A stretch of 64,000 nucleotides of DNA, from NCBI RefSeq assembly GCF_029852145.1, contig NC_079978.1, forward strand, positions 3,906,001 through 3,970,000, written 5' to 3'. The notes below the pieces were generated by a model that saw only the letters and a list, made by a program, of their open reading frames with translations, did no database searches and had not been told where the DNA came from. Positions 12,361 to 23,557 of the stretch are shown piece after piece. The translations under genes and the position numbers were made by a program. Origin of the DNA: Microplitis mediator (taxonomy: Eukaryota > Arthropoda > Insecta > Hymenoptera > Braconidae). Within the stretch, counting starts at the first letter, position 1. Each line of letters starts with the position of its first letter.

Positions 12361-12600
12361 TGGGGTCTGGACTTTTTTCTCTGTCACACTCAAGTCGACG
12401 AACGCTACTATCCTTATTGCACTTACGCACTAAATGGAAACTTAGTCCACGTTTTTTTCAAAAGCAAATGAATACTTTTGAAATTTGAAATAAAATCGTA
12501 GATTGCTAGATTATCAAGTAATGCATCGAGCCTCGTTTTTAATTTTGCGTTTCGAGACATTGCTTAAGAGAAAAACGGACAGAAATTATTATAGGCCCTC
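12361..12600. repeat. Dispersed repeat, 'CTGTCACACTCAAGTCGACGAACG' family (copy 1)
   Basis: About 240 bp conserved with 57,267-57,513 and 60,508-60,727. Shared words include TCACACTCAAGTCGACGAAC, TAATGCATCGAGCCTCG and TTGCGTTT. It has no open reading frame and no obvious terminal inverted repeat. Confidence 0.75.
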
Positions 12601-13769
12601 CTTGTGAAATTTATTTTTCAGAACTTTTATTTGTAGATATACTTAAAAATATTTTTTACGGGCATAAATTACATTAATCAGGTATTCCTCTGATGGGCAC
12701 ACAGTTGAATAGTAATCAATTGGACATCATAAAATATTTTTTTAGTAGGCAATAGAACAGTCTGCAAAAACTTTTGTATGCAATGAGAATATATATTTTT
12801 TATTTTTGTAGGCAATAGAACTGTAGGCAATAAAAATTGGCAGGCAACTGAGCAGTAAGAAACTGAGCAGTATGCATTTATTATGTACGAAAAAATATTG
12901 TAGGCATTTGATGCCTTCCCAAATCGTTAAAGGCATTAGTCATTAACAAGAAGTGACTTTAATTCGTTCGATTTATACATACAAATTGTAATAATCAACA
13001 AGTTCAGCGACGATCATTCTAGAAAATCATAGAACACGGAAGTGGAGTGATACCTGTCATGTCAAACTGCTGATTGTTGTATTATATTCATTCAAATATA
13101 TTCAATCATTTACTCGATTTTAAATCTTGCGTGATTCATTCGCCACTTGTGAAATCCGTAACTTTATTATGTATTATGTATATCGCATATAATAGACGCA
13201 CTTTTTTGATTTGAATTTACGTTTGTAAACTGATAATATTTATGAGAATTAAGTGACATCACTTATAACTAAAATAAAATAAATATTTTAAAAGTTTAAA
13301 TTATTAATCGACTGATGACAATAAATAAATTACTACGAATCATTTCATTAATACACTTATTTATTATCATAGTTTAACGAAACAATTTTATAAGTATTTA
13401 TACACGTATAATTATTTTAAAATAGTTAAGAAATATTTTTGCTATAAAATATAATACAGTAAAAAATGATTATTATTTAAGTAAATTATAAATAATGATT
13501 TTTTAATGACTAATATCACTCGGGGCCTATGATCAAAAGTATTTCAAATTTGTTAATTTTTTAACAAAATCAAAATATTATAATACACTCATCTTATTCA
13601 AATATATGTTGAATATTTTATATCAGACATGATATTAAAACAATTTGATTGATTAAATTATTAAGCGCCAGAACTATTCAAAAAGTGCTGATGCATCATT
13701 ATATTCATATTTTAAATTTTACTACTTTAATTTTGAAAACCAACATATTTATAAAGAAAGTATTTGTTT
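12601..13769. other. Gene-free stretch downstream of desaturase copy 1
   Basis: AT-rich sequence with no supported exon on either strand. The right part should contain the 3' untranslated region of the minus-strand desaturase that ends at 13,770. The patch around 12,740-12,930 contains short direct repeats of AGGCAATAGAAC and related words. Confidence 0.45.
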
Positions 13770-15137
13770 TTAACTCAAGTAAGGATGATGCGAGCCATCA
13801 CCTGTTCTGGCAATAACTTTTTTTATGTGATCAGGAGTCGCCTGTCTTAAATCGTAAGCCCATCCAATTTGAGCGAACATATCAATCCACGAAGTAGTAA
13901 CGTTGAGCATAAAGTTACGGAATTCCGCCGCTTTGTAGTCCCAGGGGAAAACGTGGTGATAATTATGCCAGCCTTCACCTCCAGCCGCCCAGCCGACCAA
14001 TAGATTTTCAGCAGGTAGGATATTTCTTTAAAGAAAAATTTAAAAAAATATTACTCACTGAGCTATAAAATAACATGATCAAATTTAATCAAATTAATAA
14101 TTACTTGTCGTAGCTGTGATATCCAAACATATGAGCGAAACTATTCACCGACCAAGTGATGTTTAGAACCCATGGATAACGCATGAATACTTGAGATATG
14201 AATGCCCATTTAAGGCTTTGATTGAAGACATAAACAGGTATCAAGACTGGGATCACGAAAGTCAGTAGTGTGTTGAGTACAACAAAGTTTCTGTATCGAG
14301 CGTGTAAAAATATATATTATTTTTTAAAAGTTAAAACAATGAGTTTATATAAATAATAAACAAGATCTTTTGATCAAAATACCTGTCGAAAAACTGAACA
14401 ACCGGATCATTGAGAATGTCACTCATGTCAATTCCTTTTCCACGTTGACGCACTTCAGGACGTTTTTTTAACATTAACCAGCCAACGTGACTGAACCAAA
14501 AACCTCGATTAGTATCATGAGGGTCTGCAAGTGTGTCTGTGTATTTATGATGAACTCTGTGGTCTCTGACCCAGCTGTAAATTTTGTTCTGTAACCCGAT
14601 TCAAAAATTTATTAGCAAAAATTATTCATTTTTTTTCTTAAAAACTATTTTGATTAACTGGTAAACTTACTTGTCCAGCTGAGTTATATAAAATAGCGAG
14701 AATAATTCTAAGAGGTGTTTTGGCTTTATATGCACGGTGAGTCCATAGACGATGTACACCAGCTGTAACTCCTATTCCCGTTAGATGAAGCATAATAAAC
14801 GCTAAAGAAGTAACAAATTATTTGGATTATTAATAGTAATTGTTATTACTATTGTGATCATATGAGCGATATAATAGAATATTTATTAAAATAAATGAAA
14901 TAAATAGTTACCCCATACTGACAAAAATTTCTGTTCTAAATAAGGAAAAGTGATCGTGTAATATAAACATATCAAATGAAGTCCGATCATAAATATTGAG
15001 TTCTTCCAAATCACTTCTGTTTCAAATTCATACCACTTTTTTGGTCTACCGTTTATTTTTAAATTTGTCGTCGTTACATCGTTTTCTAAATCATGTCCAT
15101 CAGAAAACGTCAGATCATTGCCTGTATTTGGCGGCAT
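13770..15137 (-). CDS. Acyl-CoA delta-9-type desaturase, copy 1
   Basis: Minus-strand exons 15,137-14,912; 14,801-14,671; 14,588-14,383; 14,290-14,105; 14,025-13,770 give 334 residues, a normal length for insect first desaturases. The three histidine clusters that bind the di-iron centre are intact: HRLWTH (exon 2), HRVHH (exon 3) and HNYHH (exon 5), plus the NSFAH motif at the end of exon 4. Hydrophobic stretches in exons 1, 2 and 4 fit the four-helix membrane topology. The family inserts a cis double bond into fatty acyl-CoA at the ER, using cytochrome b5; substrate and position cannot be read from sequence. The start MPPN is shared with copies 2 and 6. A TATAAAAG lies about 220 bp upstream. 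All introns are GT-AG. Confidence 0.95.
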
Positions 15138-15354
15138 TTTTATTAATCAATCCGATTTTAAAGTTAAGATACGTTTATTTTCAGCACTTGCTTAATCAAA
15201 TATTTTTATTGTTATACTTTTAAATATATAAACACTTTTGTTTTTATTCACTAATAAATTTACACGGTTGTGTAAAACTTTTAATGTTACACTTAATGAT
15301 ATTACTTATTGGAGCTTCAAGTTTTTAATGACTCAAATGTCAATACATGAGCAA

Positions 15355-15362
15355 CTTTTATA
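15355..15362 (-). promoter_or_regulatory. Probable TATA box of desaturase copy 1
   Basis: TATAAAAG on the minus strand, about 220 bp upstream of the start codon. Spacing is compatible with a short 5' untranslated region; no transcript evidence is available. Confidence 0.5.
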
Positions 15363-15788
15363 CCTTCTTCCCTCGTTGACTCGATCGCAAAAGAATTACT
15401 AATTTTTAGCTTTTAATAAGACTGTATTTACGTAAAAGAATTGTTAGCAGAGCATTTGTAATACAAATCATAATAATATAGTAAAATTTATGAATATTCA
15501 ACAGCCCATGAACTCCCAGCACCTATTATTCATACTAAAATTCAAATTCATTACGTTTGAAAACTAGTGCACATCTACGCAATGCAGATAATAGATTAAT
15601 TCACCCATGTGTAGGAACTTTTTTTTTTCCTTTCTTTTTAGTCAGACTTTTTTTTATTTACGAGTAAATAATAGGAGTAAAAAAATTTCATAAATAGGCA
15701 GATAAATTTGGAAATCAAATTATTTTTCAATGTGAGCCAACCTCACCCTAGTCAGAAATCGTCTTGTTTCATCCCTTGTAACACAATA
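15363..15788. other. Gene-free spacer
   Basis: No gene. The segment 15,730-15,785 (words AACCTCACCCTAGTCAGAAA and GTCTTGTTTCATCCCTTG) matches, inverted, 31,250-31,310, so it is part of a dispersed repeat. Confidence 0.5.
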
Positions 15789-16311
15789 TAGGGGAGGGGG
15801 GGGGGCAAAATGGGCCCCTAAAATTTTTAACATGAAAAGTTTTTGGGGTGGGGGGGGGGAGGTAAATGGGCTGCCTAGACTTTGAAAACCTACGAATATT
15901 TTTTATCCAAACGGGTTCCTAAAATTTTTTTAACAGAGATGATTAAAAAATTATGATAAAGGGCAAACTAGGTCACGAGTTCAACAACATTACTAACTAT
16001 AATTTTTTTCAAAAACAATTTATTTTATATAAACTTTGAATTAAGTTATTTTAAGGTCCGAATCTTCACTATCAACTTTTTTTTATACTAAATACATAGC
16101 AAAAAGTTTCAAAACATAAAACAAGTGAGAAACATTGAGTTTTGTTGGGGGCCTGTTTTACCCAACTTTTTAGGATTTTTTAAATTTGATAGACACAGTA
16201 AATTAACACCAAAAACTCAGCAGAAGGAGAAAAAAAAGTGAAACAAACTGAAAAACTTACATTATAAAAATTTTTCTGAAAGGGCCCATTTTGCCCCTCT
16301 CCCTTCCCCTA
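15789..16311. repeat. TIR element with TAGGGGAGGG ends and GGGCCC/TTTTGCCCC
   Basis: Left end TAGGGGAGGGGGGGGGGCAA runs into AATGGGCCCC; right end AGGGCCCATTTTGCCCCTCT runs into TTCCCCTA. It resembles the 750-bp element at 2,160 but has a different interior, so it is best treated as a related subfamily. Confidence 0.7.
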
Positions 16312-16348
16312 CTATATTAGATATTTGATTTAAAAAAATATTTTATTA

Positions 16349-17821
16349 CACTGTAAAAAAAGATTCCTGACGTCAAACCAGATTCGTTTGGCTCAAGTAC
16401 TCCGTGCGTTTGGATACAGCCAAGCGCGTCAAGCGATTGAGTCTACCGCCCTCTACGTTTGACAGTATATTTTGCTTCAACTGAGAGTTTCTTGAGGGAA
16501 GGTACCAAGTCGTTTGAACTAACTCTATAGTATTTGATATAACTCAATAACTTTTTTCATTTAAAAAAAAAATAGAAATTAGTTCAAGTCATTGAAACTG
16601 TTGATACAATAATGATTTTTGTTTTATATAAAATAATTAAAAATTTCACTCAAAGTAAATTGTAAGGTGATTGAAAGTATGAATTTTCAGTTAAGTCAAA
16701 ATTTTATTAAAGCAAATGAATTTTAGTGTTGAAAGTAATATTTTTGTAGGCCCGTTGAAACTGTCCTTGCAATTGATTCAATAAAAAATCGAATTGTTTC
16801 AAGTTGCTGTATTGCATTGATCCAAAAAAACAGTAATCTGCATCAAGTGAATATTGCCTTTAATTATTTCATCAATAATTAATTTAAAAAAAATTTTTTT
16901 TCTTACGTATTTTTTTATTTTATTTTTATTATTATTATTATTCTTATTATTATTATTTTTTTTTTTTATTAAGTATTGGGACAATTACATTATATTATTA
17001 TATTTATTACACTCTACGAATAATTCTGACATACTCAGTTTTTAGTGAAAAATTAAATAATCGTAGAATTGGTATCCGGAGGAATCGAACCCAGCACCTT
17101 AGGCGCGAGAGTCAGACGCTTTACCGCTACGCTACGGGACCAGTAGGAAAGCTTGAGTTTAGTTGTGTTTCTAGTACTTTGTTCTCGTATTGAATGGATA
17201 TATACAGTCAATTGCTTATACATTGATCTAAACGTGATAAATATGTGACTCTTTTTATAAATAAATTTTTTTATTCAACCGATAATATAAAGACTTTCAT
17301 TCAAATATAGTTCGATATTTTGTAACGAATACATTTATATTCTTGTCGAATATTTTTCAGTTTTAATGTGAGTGCGTCAAATTATTCCTACAACCTCGTT
17401 GGATTCTCTCTCCAAGAAACTTGTCGGTTGACACGATACGTTCGGTATTATAGGAAACTACTTTTGTTTCATTGAAACATGTGAAGTTGTCAAATTCAAC
17501 GTTTCAAGAGTTTCAGTTAAATTTCTAAAAATTGAAAAGTTTGCTTCAACAATTTTTTATTTTTTAATTAAGTACATCCAAACTTTAATTAAAATATATT
17601 TTACTATTCGTTCAAATGTTAATTTAATTACGGTCAAACTTAAAAACTTTAATATTAACGCTTAATCAATTTCTAATAATCGAGTAGAGATTTTCATTCA
17701 ATAAAAATGATTTTCTTGAGACAAACTAGTTTTCGTTAGTTCAAACGAATTTGGTTTCACTGAAGAGGAAATTTGTCAAACTCTTAGGGAGTTTGATGTC
17801 AGTACCTTATTTTTTACAGTG
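16349..17821. repeat. 1.47-kb TIR element with CACTGTAAAAAA ends, containing a tRNA-like segment
   Basis: Left end CACTGTAAAAAAAGATTCCT followed by GACGTCAAAC; right end GTTTGATGTCAGTACC followed by TTTTTTACAGTG, i.e. an inverted terminal repeat of about 30 bp. The interior has no long open frame and carries a tRNA-like segment at 17,070-17,143. Shorter elements with CACTGTAAAAA-type ends lie at 23,302, 42,281, 47,659 and 53,875. Confidence 0.7.
17070..17143 (-). repeat. tRNA-like (Pol III A/B box) segment, probably SINE-derived
   Basis: Read on the minus strand, it has an A-box-like GTAGCGTAGCGG and a perfect-type B box GGGTTCGATTCC about 35 nt apart, as in a tRNA. The 5' GGTCCCG and 3' GGATACC ends pair imperfectly and no standard anticodon loop can be assigned. 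I therefore call it a tRNA-derived repeat or tRNA pseudogene, not a functional tRNA. Confidence 0.6.
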
Positions 17822-19345
17822 TATACCAAAACACAGTTGACGGAAAACCGAAAACTTCAAGAAGTACAGTTTCACATAGCAACGTAATATTTCGAGACCG
17901 AAACTTAAAAAATTACATTGTTTTTGTGGTTCAAAATAAAATACAGTTTACGTAATAGATTTTTGACTAAAATTAGAGTACAAGTATCGTTTTTTGCCAC
18001 TGTAATTTTCTTAAGTTTTTTTTTTGTGTTGTTAATTATTTTGACGAATTAAAATAAATAACGGAATGATGACTTTCATGTAAAATTTTATCCTGGTAGT
18101 TTTTTAAGGTATTTATTTCCCGGAAATCCACAGACCTATAGTTGATTTAAAGTTATAAAACTGTATAATTTATTGAGTTTATATTTTATACACGACATTA
18201 TAATATGTAAATCCACAATTAAAGTACTTTTAAAGTCTACAAATTAAGTGACAATTTTGTCGACAATATGGTAATAATGAAAAAAATTTATTCATGTATA
18301 GTATACATTCATTAGATGAATATTTAATAAAATCCATGTGAACTAGTTTCTATCGAATTTTATTAATAATTCTGCTATTATCATCGACTGAAGTTTTAAT
18401 GATAAATTTAAAAAAAAACTATCAAAAACAATATATTCATAATTTCAATTGATCACTAATTTGTGATATTTTACTTTGTAAAAATAATCCATTGTATTAT
18501 TGTTATTTTAACGCATTAACATTAAGCAGCATATTTACTGATATTAAAATTTTTTTAATACATGTACGAAGTTGTAATTAATGCATAATCGATATATATA
18601 TTGTAATAACGAGTAACTTATAATTAATTAATTAATTAATTAATCATTTATATTAAAATAAGATAAGAAAAGGGCGTATACCTCCTCCTCAGAAATTATG
18701 AACGCAGTATGGTCGTGTCGAATTGTTCCTCTAGTTCATCCAGATACTATTCGTGAACGCAGGAGTTGCATCTTTCTCTTCCAGAGTGAATTTCTGATTT
18801 AGGCCCTTCAATATTTAGAAAACAATAGTATATAACATACCTAGGCCAGTAAAATAAGAAAAGTCTCAGATCACATGAAATTGTTGGCCGAAGCGAAGCC
18901 AAGTTGCCACTTTCCAGCCGGAGGGCAACTCGGTGATCGGTGGGGTCAGTTGTTGGTGGGATCAACTGTCTGAGGGATCACGTGTCGGGGATCTGTATCT
19001 GGGAACCCATAGGAAGCTATTCCGACTTTTTTTATAACGATGTCCGAGTGTCTGTATGTATGTGTGTGCGTGGTTTTTGAGCTCGAATCAGGAGGAAGTT
19101 TTGAATCTGGCACGCAGGGTCAACCGTTTTCCAGATTTTTAGTAGATTTCATATTTCATAGAAATCTAATTTTTGTATTTGTTCTCATGGTGGATTTTTC
19201 AGAAAATTTCGAAATTTTCAAACATCCACTACTTGTAAACTTAGAGACCGAATATGCTCGTTTTCGAACTCGATCAAGGTAATCGCCTAAAAAATAAGTA
19301 TGCCAAATTGGATCGCGATTCGTTAAAAATTGTGACTAGCATCTG
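17822..19345. other. Gene-free spacer
   Basis: AT-rich and without a supported gene. The part from about 18,890 to 19,320 is less AT-rich and includes TGTCCGAGTGTCTGTATGTA, a word shared with dispersed repeats near 28,980 and (inverted) 34,950 and 31,010. It is therefore old repeat DNA. Confidence 0.5.
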
Positions 19346-19560
19346 CACTGAGAAAAATAATCGCTAGCTGCTAGCGATTTTTTTCTTTAGCAGCTAGCGA
19401 TTTTTAATCGTTAGCTGCAAGCGATTTTTTCTTTGGCAGGAAGCGATTAAAAATACTGTTTTTATCATTGAAATAAATTTATAAATATACATATTCATGT
19501 ATATTTATACATATATATAAATATATATTTATATATTCACATATATATATATATATATTC

Positions 19561-19643
<83 letters not shown>

Positions 19644-20061
19644 TACATATATATTTATATATGTGAATATATAAATATATATTTATATATATGTATAAAT
19701 ATATATGAATATGTATATTTATAAATTTATTTCAATGATAAAAACAGTATTTTTAATCGCTCCCTGCCAAAGAAAAAATCGCTTCCAGCAAGCGATTTTT
19801 AATCGCTAGCTGCTAAAGAAAAAATCGCTTCCAGCTAGCAAAATAATCGCTTCCAGCAAGCGATTTTTAATCGCTAGCTGCTAAAAAAAAAATCGCTAGC
19901 AGCTAGCGAAATAATCGCTTGCAGCTAACGATTAAAAATCGCTAGCTGCTAAAGAAAAAATCGCTAGCAGCTAGCGAAATAATCGCTTGCAGCTAACGAT
20001 TAAAAATCGCTAGCTGCTAAAGAAAAAAATCGCTAGCAGCTAGCGATTATTTTTTTCAGTG
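19346..20061. repeat. 716-bp palindromic element made of CGCTAGCTGCTAGCG units around a TA microsatellite
   Basis: It begins CACTGAGAAAAATAATCGCT and ends with its inverse. Both arms are tandem arrays of about 15-nt units (CGCTAGCTGCTAGCG, CGCTTGCAGCTAACG) alternating with TTTTTCTTT/AAAGAAAAA. The centre (about 19,480-19,730) is an ATATAT-rich palindrome. The right arm has more units than the left. It is non-coding. Confidence 0.85.
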
Positions 20062-20371
20062 TGAGTGACAAGGAGCGTTATATCCTATATCTATATATCT
20101 GCTGTGTTTGAAAAATGAATGAAATCATAAAAATAAAGGGAACTTTTGGAAATGATAAAAATTTCAGTTGTTTTCAAAAAATTTAATTTCATAAAATATA
20201 CAGGAAACATAAATAAATATGTGTAACTTTAGTGCTATTTATTCAGATGAGATATATTTTAAATAAAACGAGTCAATTATGAAAGTTGTACATAACATAA
20301 GATGAATGAGTTATAAAATAAATATAATATTCTACATTTAAATAACTTTATCTAGGGTTTTTGATGAGAGA
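20062..20371. other. Spacer and probable 3' UTR of desaturase copy 2
   Basis: AT-rich sequence immediately downstream of the minus-strand stop at 20,372. It contains TTTATT/TTTTAT words that could serve as minus-strand poly-A signals. Nothing else is seen. Confidence 0.5.
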
Positions 20372-21866
20372 TTAGTAAACGGAGTGCGTTCCATCACCTC
20401 TTCTTTCGACAACCCGCTGGATGTGCTCAGGAGATGCAGATCGCATATCATATGCCCATCCTATTTTGGCAAACATATCAATCCAGCAAGTTGTGATATT
20501 GAAAAGTGAACTTTTAAACTCCGCGGCTTTGTAGTCCCACGGAAAGACATGATGGTAATTGTGCCAGCCTTCACCTCCAGAGAAATAACTTACCAAAATG
20601 TTTTCTGCCGGTCCTATATTTCTTTAAAAAAATATATATATATAATTATTAAGCTAAACATTTATTAACTAGAAAAATTTGTATTGAATATTAATTACTT
20701 GTCGTAGCTATGGTATCCAAACATGTGTGCAAAACTATTGACAGACCATGTAATATTTAAGCTCCATGGGTAACGCATAAATACTTGAGTAATAAATGTC
20801 CATTTGAAGCTTTGATCGAAGAAGTAAACTGGTATAAAAACTGGGATTATCAAGGTAAATAGTACTTTCAAAGTGACATGGTTTCTGTAATCAAAAAATA
20901 GAATCGATTAGTGGAACAACTTAATGCGTAAGTTCCCGAAATTTCCCGTATCATGATAGTCCAAAATAATTTGTATAATTACGTAGCCCATTTTTGTTTA
21001 AAAACCGATTTTCAATTGAATTATCGAAACAAGATTTTCAAAATATTGATAACTCATTCAAGATTCAATTTAAAAATTTTAATAATAAAGATTCCAATTA
21101 ATAAAAACAAGAACCTGTCGAAAAATTGAACAACTGGATCATTGAGAATGTCACTCATGTCAATTTCTTTTCCGCGTTGAATCACTTCCGGTCGTTTTTT
21201 TAACATCAACCAGCCAACGTGACTGAACCAAAAACCTCGATTATTATCATGTGGATCTGCTAGTGTGTCTGTGTACTTGTGATGAACTCTGTGGTCCCTA
21301 ACCCAGGCGTAAATGCTGTTCTATAAATTCAACCATAAAATACATTCAATAAACTCATTAATCTTTTTTTTTTTTTTTTTAACATAACTGATGATAAACT
21401 TTACCTGCCCAGCAGTGTAGAAAAGGACAGCAAGAATAATTCTAAGCGGTGTCTTTGCTTTGTATGCACGATGAGTCCACAGTCGATGTGCACCACCCGT
21501 CACCCCTATTCCCGACATTGTCCCCACGACAATCCCTTTTGTATAAATATGTTCATTAATTATTTTTTCTACTATAAATATTACAAAAAAAAAAAGATTC
21601 AATTAATATCTGCATATAGTTTATTAATAATTACCCCAAGCTGTCAAAGATTTATGTTCCCAATACGAATAAGTGAAGGAATAATACAAAGTCATAATAT
21701 GCAAAAACGTTATAAGTATCAGATTGTTCCAAACCACTTCTGTCTCAAATTCGTACCAATGTTTTCGCTTTACTCCTTTTTCATTTTTCACAAATACTGT
21801 TTCATCTTGTTCTATACTTTTTTTATTTTCCGGGTGTGAATGCAAAGTCATATAATTAGGTGGCAT
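20372..21866 (-). CDS. Acyl-CoA delta-9-type desaturase, copy 2
   Basis: Exons 21,866-21,635; 21,535-21,405; 21,320-21,115; 20,884-20,699; 20,621-20,372 give 334 residues. The histidine boxes HRLWTH, HRVHH and HNYHH and the NSFAH motif are all intact. Exon phases and the 131/206/186-nt internal exons are the same as in every other copy of the array. The exon-2 acceptor (AAAAG before GGATTGTC) was chosen because it preserves the 131-nt length and the family reading frame. Expected role: microsomal acyl-CoA desaturation. It has diverged most in exon 1 and the last helix, so substrate preference may differ from its neighbours. Intron 3 is about 230 bp. The C-terminus GDGTHSVY resembles those of copies 5 and 6. 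Confidence 0.94.
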
Positions 21867-22446
21867 CTTCGATTACGAACTCAAATTCACTCTATTATTA
21901 AATTTTCACTGTCTATATGATAATAGATTTTCTTTAATTTGTTAAATCTTTAAAGTTATGTTTAAACACACTGTTAAAAAATCATTTCAATAAGAATTTT
22001 TAAATTAAACTTGAAATAATTTATTTTTCGGCACTTATTTCAATGTAGAAAATTTATTCGAAATGTTACAAACACTTATTGTAAAAAACAATCTTTCGAA
22101 TATTGGAACCTAACACCAGACACTGTGAGTTTATGTCGTTTCGCTAAGCGTTAATGAAAATATTTTTTATAATGAATAGACTAAGTCATCAAATCGAACA
22201 TATATATAGCTTAAGTGGCGAACTGGTTAATATGTAGCAGTAAGTGAAATTTGAACCTCTACATATTATATTAATCATTGCCATTGTTTATTGTTACTTT
22301 CAATTTAAATTCATTATTTAAATAAGTGATACATTGAAGCACGTGTGATTTTTTTTAAATAATTTATTTATAATCGTCATATTTATAAATGTCAATAGTA
22401 AGGTTCATTGAATTACTTTGTATCATTAATTAAAACAACCCGGTAA
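21867..22446. other. Upstream region of desaturase copy 2
   Basis: Non-coding. A TATATATA run at 22,201-22,208 is a possible minus-strand promoter element, 335 bp from the start codon. The support is weak because the region is AT-rich throughout. Confidence 0.4.
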
Positions 22447-23015
22447 TACACGGAAAGAAAATTATGGAAACGGTTCCCATAATTCTATAAAATTTTTTCC
22501 TATACCAACATAGGAACTATGACCATAAATTATAGGAGCAATTCCTGTAATTATAGAAATAATTCCCATAATTATGGAATGGTTCCCATAATGGTATAGG
22601 AACTATGCCAATAGCATTATGGGAACCATTCCTATAATATTATGGAAATGGTTCCCATACTATCATGAAAAAATTAATTTTAAGAAAAGTGTGGAAATCA
22701 CTTCTACACTACACAGAAATATTATTGAATATAAAAACAAAAATTCAAACATTGAAAAAAAAATTCGAATTTGGCAAAAACATTAAAATTTTTAACAAAA
22801 ATTTTTTATCAGCACAGAACATTCAAAAAAATTCGAATTTTGGAAATAAATTTGAATCTCTACATATCATGAAAAAATTTCTACACTATTTTGCAAAAAA
22901 AATTGTTGTAATATTAAGGGAATCATCCCTATAATAGTATGGGTACAATTCCTATACCATTATGGAAACTATTCCCATAATGCATAGCAAAAGTTCCCAT
23001 AATTTTCTTTCTTGT
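22447..23015. repeat. MITE-like element with TACACGGAAAGAAAATTATGG ends
   Basis: Left end TACACGGAAAGAAAATTATG; right end CATAATTTTCTTTCTTGTA, partly decayed. Repeated words (GGTTCCCATAATT, CCTATAATATTATGG) make both flanks self-complementary around an AT-rich centre. It belongs with the elements at 1,426 and 39,332. Confidence 0.7.
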
Positions 23016-23301
23016 AATTGTGGCTGATAGAATTTTCTGTCGTAAATGAAAAATCAGTTATTTGAAAAATAAAACAAAAAGTTTTTTTTTTATAATATCC
23101 AGTAAGCCATTTGTGTAATTGATCTCTCAAATTTCATCTGATTTAATTTTTATAAATTTTATCGATGAAGTAAGATTGACGTCCTCTAAAAAGTAGTGAA
23201 AATTAATTTGACAATAAAAAAAATTTTCAAAGATCTAAGTAAATCAAAAAGTCCGTGAAATAATGATTTACGTGTTGATGTATCGACTTTTTAGATTTAT
23301 G

Positions 23302-23557
23302 CACAGTAAAAAATTGGGAGTGAATTTGGGTGATTGCGGGTTTTAATCAAACCACTTAAATCATTTAAACAAATCACTCTGCATAAGGAGTTTATTTTTT
23401 CAGCGGATTAATATAATTAATTAATATAATAATATTCAATATTAAATTAAACTTCCATTCGGAGTGAATTTCACTCCGGGGGGATTAAATAAATAGTCAT
23501 CCGCTCCGCATTCGCTCCGGACTTACTATGCGTTCACTTCGTAAATTTTTTACAGTG
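23302..23557. repeat. 256-bp MITE, ACTCC-repeat family with CACAGTAAAAAATTGGGAGTG end
   Basis: Left end CACAGTAAAAAATTGGGAGT and right end TCGTAAATTTTTTACAGTG are inverted. The interior repeats ACTCCG-type words. Sister copies: 47,659-47,908 (same orientation) and 53,875-54,079 (inverted). Confidence 0.8.

Noticed and set aside
17070..17143. Functional tRNA gene
   Set aside because: A- and B-box words are present, but acceptor stem pairing fails at several positions and no standard anticodon loop can be drawn.
22665..22934. 89-codon lysine/asparagine-rich frame
   Set aside because: It lies inside an A-rich MITE-like element; the composition explains the open frame.
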